Shown piece after piece: positions 1-7,006 of a stretch of DNA of 28,845 nucleotides. Under the pieces are notes generated by a model. It did not search any database, was not told the DNA's origin, and saw only the letters and a program-made list of their open reading frames with translations. Made by a program: the position numbers and the translations under genes. Each line of letters starts with the position of its first letter. Position 1 is the stretch's first letter. Source of the DNA: DATCDR01 sp036510575 (GTDB taxonomy: Bacteria > Actinomycetota > Acidimicrobiia > Acidimicrobiales > Bog-793); assembly GCA_036510575.1 (NCBI GenBank), contig DATCDR010000052.1:1-28845 (forward strand), in the 5' to 3' direction.

Positions 1-583
1 CCGCCGTGAGCGCCATCTCGCTCATCAAGTGGCTCGAGACGAACACCGTGCGACCTTCACGCGCGAGCCCCTTTAGAAGATTGCGAACCCAGCGGATGCC
101 GTCAGGGTCGAGACCGTTCACTGGCTCGTCAAAGAGCAGAACTTCGGGGTCTCCGAGCAATGCGGCCGCGATCCCGAGCCGCTGTCCCATGCCGAGCGAA
201 AACTTGCCCGCCCGCTGTCCCGCTACTGCGGTGAGCCCCACAAGGTCGAGCACCTCGTCTATTCGAGATCGAGGAATGTGGCTCGACTCGGCGAGCATCT
301 GAAGGTGCGCACGGGCACTTCTCCCGGGATGAATCGCCTTCGCCTCGAGCAGTGCTCCCACCTCATGGAGGGGCCAGGGGAGGTCGCGGTAGTGGAGTCC
401 CTTGACGGTCACATCCCCTGTGGTCGGCGCGTCGAGACCCATGATCATGCGCATGGTGGTCGACTTGCCCGAGCCGTTCGGGCCGAGAAAGCCAGTCACG
501 ACGCCAGGACGAACGGTGAAGCTGAGCTGATCGACAGCGACTTTCTCGCCGTAGTGCTTCGTGAGCGCCTTGGCCTCGATCAT
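1..583 (-). CDS. ABC transporter ATP-binding protein (C-terminus cut by window edge)
   Basis: The first 194 residues of a nucleotide-binding subunit are visible, reading leftward off the window. Walker A (GPNGSGKST) is at about residues 34-42, the ABC signature (SLGMGQR) at 129-135, Walker B (VLLFDEP) at 148-154 and the switch His (SSHL) at about 185. The short helical domain with LLEAKAIHPGRSA is typical of actinobacterial ABC-2 type exporter ATPases (DrrA/BcrA/CcmA-like), which energise efflux of drugs, lipids or other hydrophobic compounds. A membrane permease would be expected just beyond the left edge. I chose ATG at 583 because an upstream in-frame-looking ATG hits a stop after six codons. 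The ribosome site (GGGG...GGAG) is close and not ideal. Substrate cannot be told from this sequence. Confidence 0.9.
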   Translation of the reverse strand, partial: MIEAKALTKHYGEKVAVDQLSFTVRPGVVTGFLGPNGSGKSTTMRMIMGLDAPTTGDVTVKGLHYRDLPWPLHEVGALLEAKAIHPGRSARAHLQMLAESSHIPRSRIDEVLDLVGLTAVAGQRAGKFSLGMGQRLGIAAALLGDPEVLLFDEPVNGLDPDGIRWVRNLLKGLAREGRTVFVSSHLMSEMALTA

Positions 584-1199
584 CTCCAGACCCCGTCCAT
601 CCTCAGTTGCGGCATGTGTCGTCCTTGGAAATCGAAATTGGCCACGGTGCCCGACACGACGATCGCGCCGAGTCCGACGAGAACGGTCGCTTACTTTCGG
701 ACGCGCCAAACGTCTCGAGCAACCGAAGCCTAGGACAGCGTTGTCGCCAAAGGACCTCATCCCGAAGGGCTCCCGGGTTTACGCGAACCTTTCGGTCGGA
801 TCACTCGCCGTGCGACCCGCGCACGGTGGACGCGTTATTCCGGTCAGTTCGCATCGGTCTACGCGCGTGCGCCGGTGTTCGCTCAATTTCGTGCCGTCGC
901 CATCAAAGCGTCTGCCCGGGCCCTATCCGAGGCCCAGCTAGCCAGATTCCGTCAAAATGCTGAGCGTCCTGTCCATCTCTTGGGCGGATTCCCGAGCAGT
1001 CGCTATCTGAGTTCCCGGCCGAGTTGCCTGGCAGAACGCCCTTTCCGCAGCGGTAAGCGACCGATAACGGCCATCTGGCACCCTCGAATGATGCCGGGCC
1101 GCCCTAAAAGCAGTCCGAGATGCCTCATCTGACCCAACCCGGCCTCAATGACGGGCGCGAACTGGCCGTTATATGTTTCGAGACACTTAGGGAGAAGAG
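584..1199. other. Gene-free divergent intergenic region (616 bp)
   Basis: This stretch lies between the divergently transcribed ABC ATPase and the GGDEF-EAL gene. Open frames exist on both strands but are short, mutually overlapping, rich in Arg/Ser/Pro and match nothing I recognise, so I treat them as chance frames. It must hold the promoters for both neighbours. An AGGGAGAAG ribosome site precedes the downstream gene. I see no RNA gene, strong hairpin or repeat. Confidence 0.6.
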
Positions 1200-2936
1200 A
1201 TGGCGGCAAGCACCACGGAGTTTCTGCAGCGCGTGAATACCGATCCGGACCTGAGCGACCTACGCCAACTCTGCATCGACACGCTGCTCGCATGCCCGGA
1301 GGAGCGGGTCTTCTTCTCGGATCGACTAGGTCGCAGCATCCTCGTCAGCGCGGGGTCCTTGGCCGCCATGGCCCAGGGAGGGATCGCGGCCGACGCCATC
1401 GGGAAAACCGTTCACGAGATGTTCGACGATGAGATCGCCAGGACGGCCGAGATCGATGAGCGTCATATCCTCGAAACCGGAGAGACCGTCGTCGGAAAAG
1501 TCCGACGCGTGTCGATACCCGGGCATAGCGACATGTGGATGCAGACGACGAAGATGGCGCTGCGCGATGCATCTGGCGCGATCGTCGGCACGTTCGGAAT
1601 CTCGCGCGACCTCACGGCACAGAGAGAGGCCGAGAACGCGCTCGCGCACCAAGCGCTACATGACGGCCTCACTGGGCTTCCAAACCGAGCGCTCATCCTC
1701 GACAGGATCGACCAGATGCTTGCGCGGACTCGTCGCAATCACGGCCAGTGCGCAGCCATGTTCTTGGACCTCGACAACTTCAAGGACATCAACGACACGC
1801 TTGGCCACCACGCCGGCGACGAGCTACTTGTCGCGGTAGCAGATCGCCTCTCGAATGCGCTCCGCCCAAGCGACACCGTCGGACGGCTCGGCGGCGACGA
1901 ATTCGTCGTGCTCGTCGATGGAGAGTCGATGACCGCAGGCCCCGAGGTAGTTGCAGAGCGGATCCTCGACGTTCTCCGAACGCCATTCGAGATAACGGGA
2001 AGCCCCGTACCGATCCTTGCTTCCGCGAGCATCGGCATCGCCACGGGCACTGCTCAGACTGCCGATCAGCTGCTCCAAGAAGCCGACATCGCCCTCTACC
2101 AGGCCAAAGATGCTGGCAAGCGATGTGCGATGGTCTTCGCGGCGACGATGCAGACGACCGCGCAGGTCCACCGGCAGCTCTTGGTCGACCTCGAGCTCGC
2201 ACTCGAGGAGAACCAGTTCTTTCTCCTTTACCAGCCAACGATCGACCTGCAAAGCGGCGAATTCAGAGGCGTCGAGGCGCTGCTTCGCTGGCAACACCCC
2301 GAACGAGGCGTCATCCAGCCCGACGACTTCATTCCCGAGCTCGAGGCAAGTGGGCTCATCGTTCCCGTCGGGGCCTGGGTGCTCGAGCAGGCGTGCAAGC
2401 AAGGCGCTGCATGGATGGCTGCGGGCCACGGTTTCACCGTCTCGGTCAACGTATCGGCAATGCAGATCATCAGGGACCGCATCCTCACCGACGTCCAACG
2501 CGCGCTCGAGGTGACCGGCTTCGATCCGACGCTGCTCGTATTGGAGCTCACCGAGACGACGCTGATGCACGACGTCGAACAGACGGTGTCTCGTCTCGAG
2601 CTGCTTCGAGGAATCGGCGTGCGGATAGCCGTTGACGACTTCGGGACCGGCTACTCCTCGCTCGCCTACCTGCGCCAGTTCCCGATTGACATCTTGAAGA
2701 TCGACCGATCTTTCGTCTCGGGAATCAGCGATTCGAATGAGGCCGCGGCGCTCGTCCACACACTCGTCGAGCTAGGTCGGGCGCTCAATCTCGAGACGAT
2801 CGCCGAAGGCGTCGAGGACGACGCGCAGCGACTGCAACTTCAAGCCGAAAACGTGAACACTGGCCAAGGTTTCCTGTTCTCAAAGCCCATTGACGTCGCG
2901 GCTATCGACCGACTTCTATTTAGCCAGGTGGCATAA
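1200..2936 (+). CDS. PAS-GGDEF-EAL cyclic-di-GMP turnover protein
   Basis: A 578-residue signalling protein. A PAS-like sensor occupies about residues 30-145, a diguanylate cyclase domain about 150-312 and a phosphodiesterase domain about 325-575. The cyclase motif GGDEF is intact at 231-235 and the product-inhibition site RxxD (RPSD, 222-225) sits five residues before it. The EAL domain keeps EALLRW (359-364), DDFGTGYSS (479-487), KIDRSF (500-505) and ETIAEGVE (532-539), so both opposing activities may be functional. No transmembrane segment or signal peptide is evident, so it should be cytosolic and sense a soluble or redox/light signal through PAS. The start is supported by an AGGGAGAAG site. 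It stands alone, with a gene-free region upstream and the ArsR pair downstream. Which activity dominates cannot be read from sequence. Confidence 0.95.
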   Translation: MAASTTEFLQRVNTDPDLSDLRQLCIDTLLACPEERVFFSDRLGRSILVSAGSLAAMAQGGIAADAIGKTVHEMFDDEIARTAEIDERHILETGETVVGKVRRVSIPGHSDMWMQTTKMALRDASGAIVGTFGISRDLTAQREAENALAHQALHDGLTGLPNRALILDRIDQMLARTRRNHGQCAAMFLDLDNFKDINDTLGHHAGDELLVAVADRLSNALRPSDTVGRLGGDEFVVLVDGESMTAGPEVVAERILDVLRTPFEITGSPVPILASASIGIATGTAQTADQLLQEADIALYQAKDAGKRCAMVFAATMQTTAQVHRQLLVDLELALEENQFFLLYQPTIDLQSGEFRGVEALLRWQHPERGVIQPDDFIPELEASGLIVPVGAWVLEQACKQGAAWMAAGHGFTVSVNVSAMQIIRDRILTDVQRALEVTGFDPTLLVLELTETTLMHDVEQTVSRLELLRGIGVRIAVDDFGTGYSSLAYLRQFPIDILKIDRSFVSGISDSNEAAALVHTLVELGRALNLETIAEGVEDDAQRLQLQAENVNTGQGFLFSKPIDVAAIDRLLFSQVA

Positions 2937-3134
2937 CAACGCCGACGCCGTCGTCTCGGAGCGGAGCCCCTGCCATGTGCCCGCGTCTTCGGTCTCGATC
3001 CCTGTTGGCCACTTTTCACAACACGACACACGCGAGCCACAGCCGCGCTTCATCTCGGCTCTGTCCCGAATCGTCACTCGCGATGCTGCGTGCCAAGGCG
3101 AACACACCTGCACCTCGCGGCCCGGCGAATCGAT

Positions 3135-3161
3135 TTGCGCTCGAAGGCTGGGCTAGATAAT
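3135..3161 (+). promoter_or_regulatory. Candidate promoter of the ArsR-SRPBCC pair
   Basis: TTGCGC (3135-3140) and GATAAT (3156-3161) lie 15 bases apart. Transcription would then begin a few bases before or at the ATG (3172), predicting a leaderless or near-leaderless mRNA. That fits the lack of any Shine-Dalgarno sequence before this start. The -10 element lies inside the left arm of the inverted repeat at 3147-3196, so a protein bound there would block it. The spacer is shorter than ideal, so this is tentative. Confidence 0.45.
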
Positions 3162-3196
3162 CTACAACTAAATGGTTGTAGATTATCTAGCCCAGC
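3147..3196. repeat. Perfect 22-bp inverted repeat enclosing a start codon
   Basis: The arms 3147-3168 and 3175-3196 are exact reverse complements over 22 bases, separated by the six bases TAAATG, which contain the ATG of the ArsR gene. The left arm covers the presumed -10 region. The right arm is coding and specifies the residues after Met (VVDYLAQ). It is most simply an autoregulatory operator for the ArsR dimer. As RNA it would also form a very stable hairpin with the AUG in its loop, if the transcript starts far enough upstream. Confidence 0.9.
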
Positions 3197-3519
3197 AAGA
3201 GGTCGATCGCATCTTCGGTGCGCTCGCCGACGCGACCCGGCGCGACATCCTCGTGCGCTCGATGAACGCGTCGCACTCGGTGTCGGCGCTCGCGCGGCAC
3301 TACGAGATGAGCTTCGCAGCGGTGCAAAAGCACGTCGCCGTTCTCGAACGGGCAGCGCTCGTGACGAAGCAGCGACACGGTCGCGAACAGATAGTGGCGT
3401 CGAATGCAGCGACGCTGCGGCGAGCTGCGGCGCTGCTCGACGCGTACGGAGAGCTCTGGACCAATCGAGCTACACAGATCGCCGGCATTCTCACCGACGA
3501 GGAGGGAGACACGAAATGA
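3172..3519 (+). CDS. ArsR-family winged-helix transcriptional repressor
   Basis: A 115-residue single-domain regulator. The region around residues 12-28 (IFGALADATRRDILV) is the characteristic first helix pair of the family, and the helix-turn-helix follows at about 36-60 (SVSALARHYEMSFAAVQKHVAVLERA). The metal-binding cysteine motif of classical ArsR/SmtB sensors is absent, so this is the non-metal subgroup that commonly pairs with SRPBCC/AHSA1 proteins. Its stop overlaps the next start as ATGA, implying translational coupling. The start codon sits in the loop of a perfect inverted repeat, and no ribosome site precedes it, which suggests leaderless translation and autorepression. A later start would remove the first helix, so ATG 3172 is preferred. 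Confidence 0.9.
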   Translation: MVVDYLAQQEVDRIFGALADATRRDILVRSMNASHSVSALARHYEMSFAAVQKHVAVLERAALVTKQRHGREQIVASNAATLRRAAALLDAYGELWTNRATQIAGILTDEEGDTK

Positions 3520-4010
3520 CCGTCATTAGCTCCACAAAGGACGCGACGACCCTGACGCTCGCGGTCGTCGCTGAATTCGACGCCGCTCCGGATCGGGTGT
3601 GGAACGTGTGGAAGGACCCGCGAAAGCTCGAACGGTGGTGGGGACCGCCGACCTTCCCGGCGACCTTCACCCGCCACGAATTCTTCGTCGGCGGCGAGTC
3701 TCGCTACTTCATGACTGGGCCGGGCGGCGAACAGCCACACGGCTGGTGGAGAATAGATGAGATCGACGAGCCGCACCGACTGGAGTTCGCAAATGGGCTC
3801 GCAGGCGACGACGGCGAGCCGGCGCCTGGCATCGAGCCAATGACGGCGCACGTCACCTTCGAAGTGCTGGACGGCGCTACGCGAATGACGGTCCTTACAC
3901 GATTCGTCGACCTCGAGCAGATGGAGACCATGATCAGCATGGGAATGCAGGAGGGAATGAACCAGGCAGTCGGGCAGATCGACGTGCTCCTTGGCCCTGC
4001 GACAGTCTGA
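3516..4010 (+). CDS. SRPBCC / AHSA1-domain protein
   Basis: A 164-residue protein of the START-like (Bet v1) fold. The N-terminal strand and helix (FDAAPDRVWNVWKDPRKLERWW, shown here only in outline at about residues 21-42) and the following GPPTFPATF are hallmarks of the activator-of-Hsp90-ATPase homologue family. The fold has a deep hydrophobic cavity that binds small ligands. The ATG overlaps the ArsR stop (ATGA) and has a strong GGAGGGA site inside the ArsR gene. A longer frame opening at 3090 runs through the regulator and is not the real start. Such pairs often work as regulator plus ligand-binding or detoxifying effector, but no substrate can be assigned here. Confidence 0.88.
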   Translation: MTVISSTKDATTLTLAVVAEFDAAPDRVWNVWKDPRKLERWWGPPTFPATFTRHEFFVGGESRYFMTGPGGEQPHGWWRIDEIDEPHRLEFANGLAGDDGEPAPGIEPMTAHVTFEVLDGATRMTVLTRFVDLEQMETMISMGMQEGMNQAVGQIDVLLGPATV

Positions 4011-4166
4011 GCGCGCTTACGAGCAGGAGTCAGCCGGCTCAACTTCGATGACCGTTAGTTCCTCCGGATGTCGGGGGGTGCGTCCGAGCCGTCACCGACG
4101 ACATTTCCTGTTGCATCTGCCTTGAACATCGCGCGCAGCCGGCACAAGAACTGTTAGCCACGTTAA

Positions 4167-4179
4167 AGATTTCGAATCT
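4167..4179. promoter_or_regulatory. Short dyad upstream of the MFS gene
   Basis: AGATT-TCG-AATCT is a perfect 5-bp dyad about 32 bases before the MFS start codon. It is followed by a GGGG/CCCC pair flanking the ribosome site. It could be a small operator or a weak leader hairpin. The dyad is short enough to occur by chance. Confidence 0.3.
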
Positions 4180-4211
4180 GGGGAATACAGGACCCCGGAG
4201 GAGGAACTGAC

Positions 4212-5807
4212 ATGGCGATACTGCAGACCGGGGTCCCTCCGGAGGCCAGCAACGAGGACCACTCGAACGAGCACCGTCCGAGCGTCAACAACGGCGGCTC
4301 ATCGGCGATACGTAGCCTGATCCCTGCTCGGCTCGACCGCCTCGACTGGTCGCGATTTCACACGCGTCTCGTCATCGCTCTCGGCGTGGCGTGGGTACTC
4401 GACGGCCTCGAGATAACAATCGCCAGCAACGTCACGAGCCTGATCAGCACCAAGCAAGCGCTCAATCTCTCCTCATCGGAGGTCGCCTTCGCAGTAGGCA
4501 CTGTCTACCTACTCGGGGAGGTGGCAGGTGCACTGTTCTTCGGGCGTCTCGCTGACAAATGGGGTCGCCGGAATCTGTTCATGATCACGCTCGGCGTCTA
4601 CCTCTTCGGTGGCCTCTTGAGCGCGATGACGTTTGGCCACTCGCAGTTCTGGGTCTACTGGCTCTGGGGCTCCCGATTCATCGCCGGTATGGGAATCGGA
4701 GGTGAGTACGCCGCGATCAACTCAGCTATCGACGAGCTGATCCCGGCGAAGTACCGAGGCCGTGTCGACATCGCGGTGAACGGCACCTACTGGGGAGGCG
4801 CGCTCCTCGGCACCTCGCTCACGTTGTTGGTCGTCAACCACCTCTCGGTCGGTTACTCATGGCGCGTCGCGTTCCTCTTCGGGCCTGCACTTGGCGGCGT
4901 CATCTTGTTTGTGCGGAAGAACCTCCCGGAGAGCCCGCGCTGGCTGCTGATGCACGGAAAAGAGGAAGCAGCCGAGGAGAGCGTCACCGAGATCGAGGCG
5001 ACGGCCGCAACGAGCGGAAAGAACCTCGAAGACGTCGACGACTCAAAGGCGATCGAGATCACGCCGTCCGAGAACATCGGCTTCATCGTCTTGGCGCACA
5101 CGCTGTTCGTAAAGTACCCCCGCCGGGCGATCCTCGGCGCAACGTTGATGATCACACAGTCGTTCCTCTACAACGCCATCTTCTTCACCTACGCCCTAGT
5201 TCTGACGAAGATCTACGACGTGCCCGCGAAGGACACCGCGTACTACTTCATCTTCTTCGCCGTCGGGAACCTCATCGGGCCACTTACCATTGGCCGGCTC
5301 TTCGACACGATCGGCCGACGGCGGATGATCTCGGGGACCTACATCCTCTCTGGGCTTCTGCTCGCGATTAGCGCCGTCCTTTTCCACGCGGGTGCCCTTG
5401 ACGCCGTCACCCAGACCGCATGCTGGTGCGTGATCTTCTTCTTCGCCTCTGCCGGTGCGAGCGCGGCGTATCTGACCGTCAGCGAGATCTTCCCGATCGA
5501 GGTCCGCGCCAAGGCGATCGCGGTCTTCTTCGCCATCGCCCAGAGCTTCGGTGCGATGGGACCGTGGCTCTACGGCATGCTGGTCGGTAACGGGCAGGAT
5601 CACTCCAAGCTGTTCCTCGGCTACCTCATCGGCGCCACGGTGATGATCGTCGGCGGATTGATCGACATCTTCCTCGGCGTCGCTGCAGAGGGGAAGTCCC
5701 TCGAGGACCTGGCGAGCCCGTTGTCATCGGTCTCATCTCCATCCCAGCACCCCTCGAACCAGACCGGCGCCCCCCGACCACCGGCTGCTCGGGCAACTGG
5801 CTTCTGA
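4212..5807 (+). CDS. MFS transporter, sugar/metabolite-proton symporter type
   Basis: A 531-residue major facilitator with about 12 hydrophobic segments. After a polar, probably disordered N-terminal tail of about 50 residues, TM1 carries a DGLE motif (64-67). The family signature GRLADKWGRRN is at 111-121 and its second-half counterpart (RLFDTIGRRR) follows the central loop. GSRFIAGMGIGGEY (153-166) and the PAKYRGR segment (178-184) are typical of the sugar and metabolite:H+ symporter branch. The central cytoplasmic loop, about residues 245-290, is charged and acidic. An AGGAGGAACTGAC ribosome site fixes the start. It is monocistronic between the ArsR pair and a convergent TatA gene. The substrate is unknown; organic acids, aromatic acids or sugars are all possible. 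Confidence 0.92.
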   Translation: MAILQTGVPPEASNEDHSNEHRPSVNNGGSSAIRSLIPARLDRLDWSRFHTRLVIALGVAWVLDGLEITIASNVTSLISTKQALNLSSSEVAFAVGTVYLLGEVAGALFFGRLADKWGRRNLFMITLGVYLFGGLLSAMTFGHSQFWVYWLWGSRFIAGMGIGGEYAAINSAIDELIPAKYRGRVDIAVNGTYWGGALLGTSLTLLVVNHLSVGYSWRVAFLFGPALGGVILFVRKNLPESPRWLLMHGKEEAAEESVTEIEATAATSGKNLEDVDDSKAIEITPSENIGFIVLAHTLFVKYPRRAILGATLMITQSFLYNAIFFTYALVLTKIYDVPAKDTAYYFIFFAVGNLIGPLTIGRLFDTIGRRRMISGTYILSGLLLAISAVLFHAGALDAVTQTACWCVIFFFASAGASAAYLTVSEIFPIEVRAKAIAVFFAIAQSFGAMGPWLYGMLVGNGQDHSKLFLGYLIGATVMIVGGLIDIFLGVAAEGKSLEDLASPLSSVSSPSQHPSNQTGAPRPPAARATGF

Positions 5808-5889
5808 CAGGTCGTCGAGAGCCCTTGCCTGGAGCCCGCACGTGGAGTGGCGGTGAAGCGCGACGTCGGGGCAAGTGCCAACGGCGGCG

Positions 5890-6117
5890 CTAAACGTCGA
5901 GGTGCTCAGAGGACGTCACCGCGGCAGCGTCAGTGCTCGTGGAGCCGAGCGGCAACGAAGCGTCGCGGTCGCCTGCCTGAACGCCTTTCTTGAACTCATG
6001 CGACGCACTCCCGAGACTGCGGGCCAGCTTCGGAAGCTTGGATCCGCCGAAGAGCAGCACGATAACGACGGCCACGATGACGATGATTCCGTCCACTCCA
6101 AATATCTCTGCAACCAT
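5890..6117 (-). CDS. tatA: TatA/E-type twin-arginine translocase subunit
   Basis: A 75-residue protein with one N-terminal membrane helix (about residues 8-22), the FGG hinge followed by SKLP (23-29), and an amphipathic helix (KLARSLGSASHEFKKGV, 28-45). This is the standard TatA architecture: oligomers of it form the passage for folded proteins bearing RR signal peptides. The acidic, Ser/Thr-rich tail is disordered. It follows a TatB-like gene by 91 bases on the same strand. No tatC is present in the window, so it would have to work with a TatC encoded elsewhere. It lies downstream of genes for a Tat-signal protein and a DUF4331 protein, which suggests a dedicated translocase set. Confidence 0.88.
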   Translation of the reverse strand: MVAEIFGVDGIIVIVAVVIVLLFGGSKLPKLARSLGSASHEFKKGVQAGDRDASLPLGSTSTDAAAVTSSEHLDV

Positions 6118-6208
6118 TCCGGGTTCCTGCCTTCCTGATGTTTTCGATGCTTTCAGTACTCCACCCAGGGTTGCTCGGATCTCCCTGGAACGATGTAACG
6201 CGTAGGGC

Positions 6209-6601
6209 TTAGTTCATGCTCACGTCATCTTGGGTCGGCGCCGATGCGCTCGGCGCCGCGACCCGCCGCGTCAACACCGAACGGGCGGCGATGCTCTGCC
6301 GATCTTCAGCGGTGGTGACCGCTTCAACCTGCGATGGCGACTCGGCAGTCGTTGGATGCGGCGAACTGAGGAGATCACTCACGTAGCTCGTCACTGCCGC
6401 TCGGGGACTGGTCGGAATATGCGGCAGGTCGAGATCGGGCATCGCATCACGAACTTGGCGCTCTGCCTTCTCTCGAAACTCCGAGATCGAGCGGAACATC
6501 GCACCGAAGTGCCGCGCCGAGGACTGCATTTTGTCAGGCCCGATGACAACGAGCGCGAGTACCAAGATGACGATGAGCTTTGCTGGATCGAGATTTAACA
6601 C
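6209..6601 (-). CDS. TatB-like (TatA/Hcf106 family) translocase subunit
   Basis: A 130-residue member of the TatA/B family. The N-terminal helix (about residues 7-20) is followed by the hinge GPDKM (21-25), where TatB proteins usually have GP-x-(K/R)-LP, then an amphipathic helix to about residue 52 and a long Pro/Ser/Thr/Ala-rich, low-complexity tail. Length and the GP hinge favour TatB over TatA. The start is GTG at 6601, preceded by GAGAGGGAGCA. In the Tat receptor complex TatB contacts TatC and the RR signal peptide. The tail is poorly conserved in this family and may be disordered. It is the gene before tatA, and after the DUF4331 group by 87 bases. Confidence 0.82.
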   Translation of the reverse strand: MLNLDPAKLIVILVLALVVIGPDKMQSSARHFGAMFRSISEFREKAERQVRDAMPDLDLPHIPTSPRAAVTSYVSDLLSSPHPTTAESPSQVEAVTTAEDRQSIAARSVLTRRVAAPSASAPTQDDVSMN

Positions 6602-6688
6602 TGCTCCCTCTCAAGCTCGGACGATTGACTGACGGCTTTCGACGCCACGAAAGTGCCGCCGTCTCAGATTTCATCGACGACAAAGGCA

Positions 6689-7006
6689 CTAGTGGTCGAC
6701 GAGGGGTTTCGACTCGGTGACTCTCCCGCCCTCGACAGTAAAGATGGGCGTAAGGCCCGCAACCGTGTACTCACCGGCCGGCACTGAGGCGTAGACGGCG
6801 GCGTAGCGGATCTCGCCGTCGACGTGGCGCTCGCGCACTTCGGTGTGCATGATCGCCGCGCTGGCACCGACGGGGACCAGGTCAGGCTCTCGTCCGAGCC
6901 ACTCACCGCTTACCTCCACGACGAGTGCTCCAATATTCCCTCCGATGTCGAGGACGACGCTGCCGTCCCGGCTCGCTGGCATCCGGTGCTCTGGCATCTG
7001 CGTCAC
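6689..7006 (-). CDS. Small uncharacterised protein coupled to DUF4331 gene
   Basis: A 105-residue soluble protein with no signal peptide or membrane helix. It contains the segments VVLDIGGNIGALVVEV (about 17-32) and a later RERHVDGEIRYAAVYASVPAGEYTV region (about 58-82), giving a beta-rich pattern. I recognise the pattern as a short actinobacterial protein family of unknown role, sometimes loosely labelled phospholipase, for which I see no catalytic motif. Its GTG start overlaps the DUF4331 stop (GTGA), so the two are probably translated together and may act together. A cargo, accessory or carbohydrate/lipid-binding beta-sandwich role would fit, but none is shown by the sequence. Confidence 0.72.
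   Translation of the reverse strand: MTQMPEHRMPASRDGSVVLDIGGNIGALVVEVSGEWLGREPDLVPVGASAAIMHTEVRERHVDGEIRYAAVYASVPAGEYTVAGLTPIFTVEGGRVTESKPLVDH

Noticed and set aside
1748..2759. Long frames of about 295 and 311 codons on both strands inside the GGDEF-EAL gene
   Set aside because: They are shadows of a clearly identified gene in high-GC DNA, and their translations are Arg-rich or match nothing.
3090..4010. A 306-residue version of the SRPBCC protein starting at 3090
   Set aside because: It would run through the whole ArsR gene. The ATGA overlap and GGAGGGA site place the start at 3516.
5808..5889. Possible terminator between the convergent MFS and TatA genes (CTTGCC and GGCAAG)
   Set aside because: Only six pairing bases with a loop of about 40 bases and no T-run, so a stable hairpin is unlikely.
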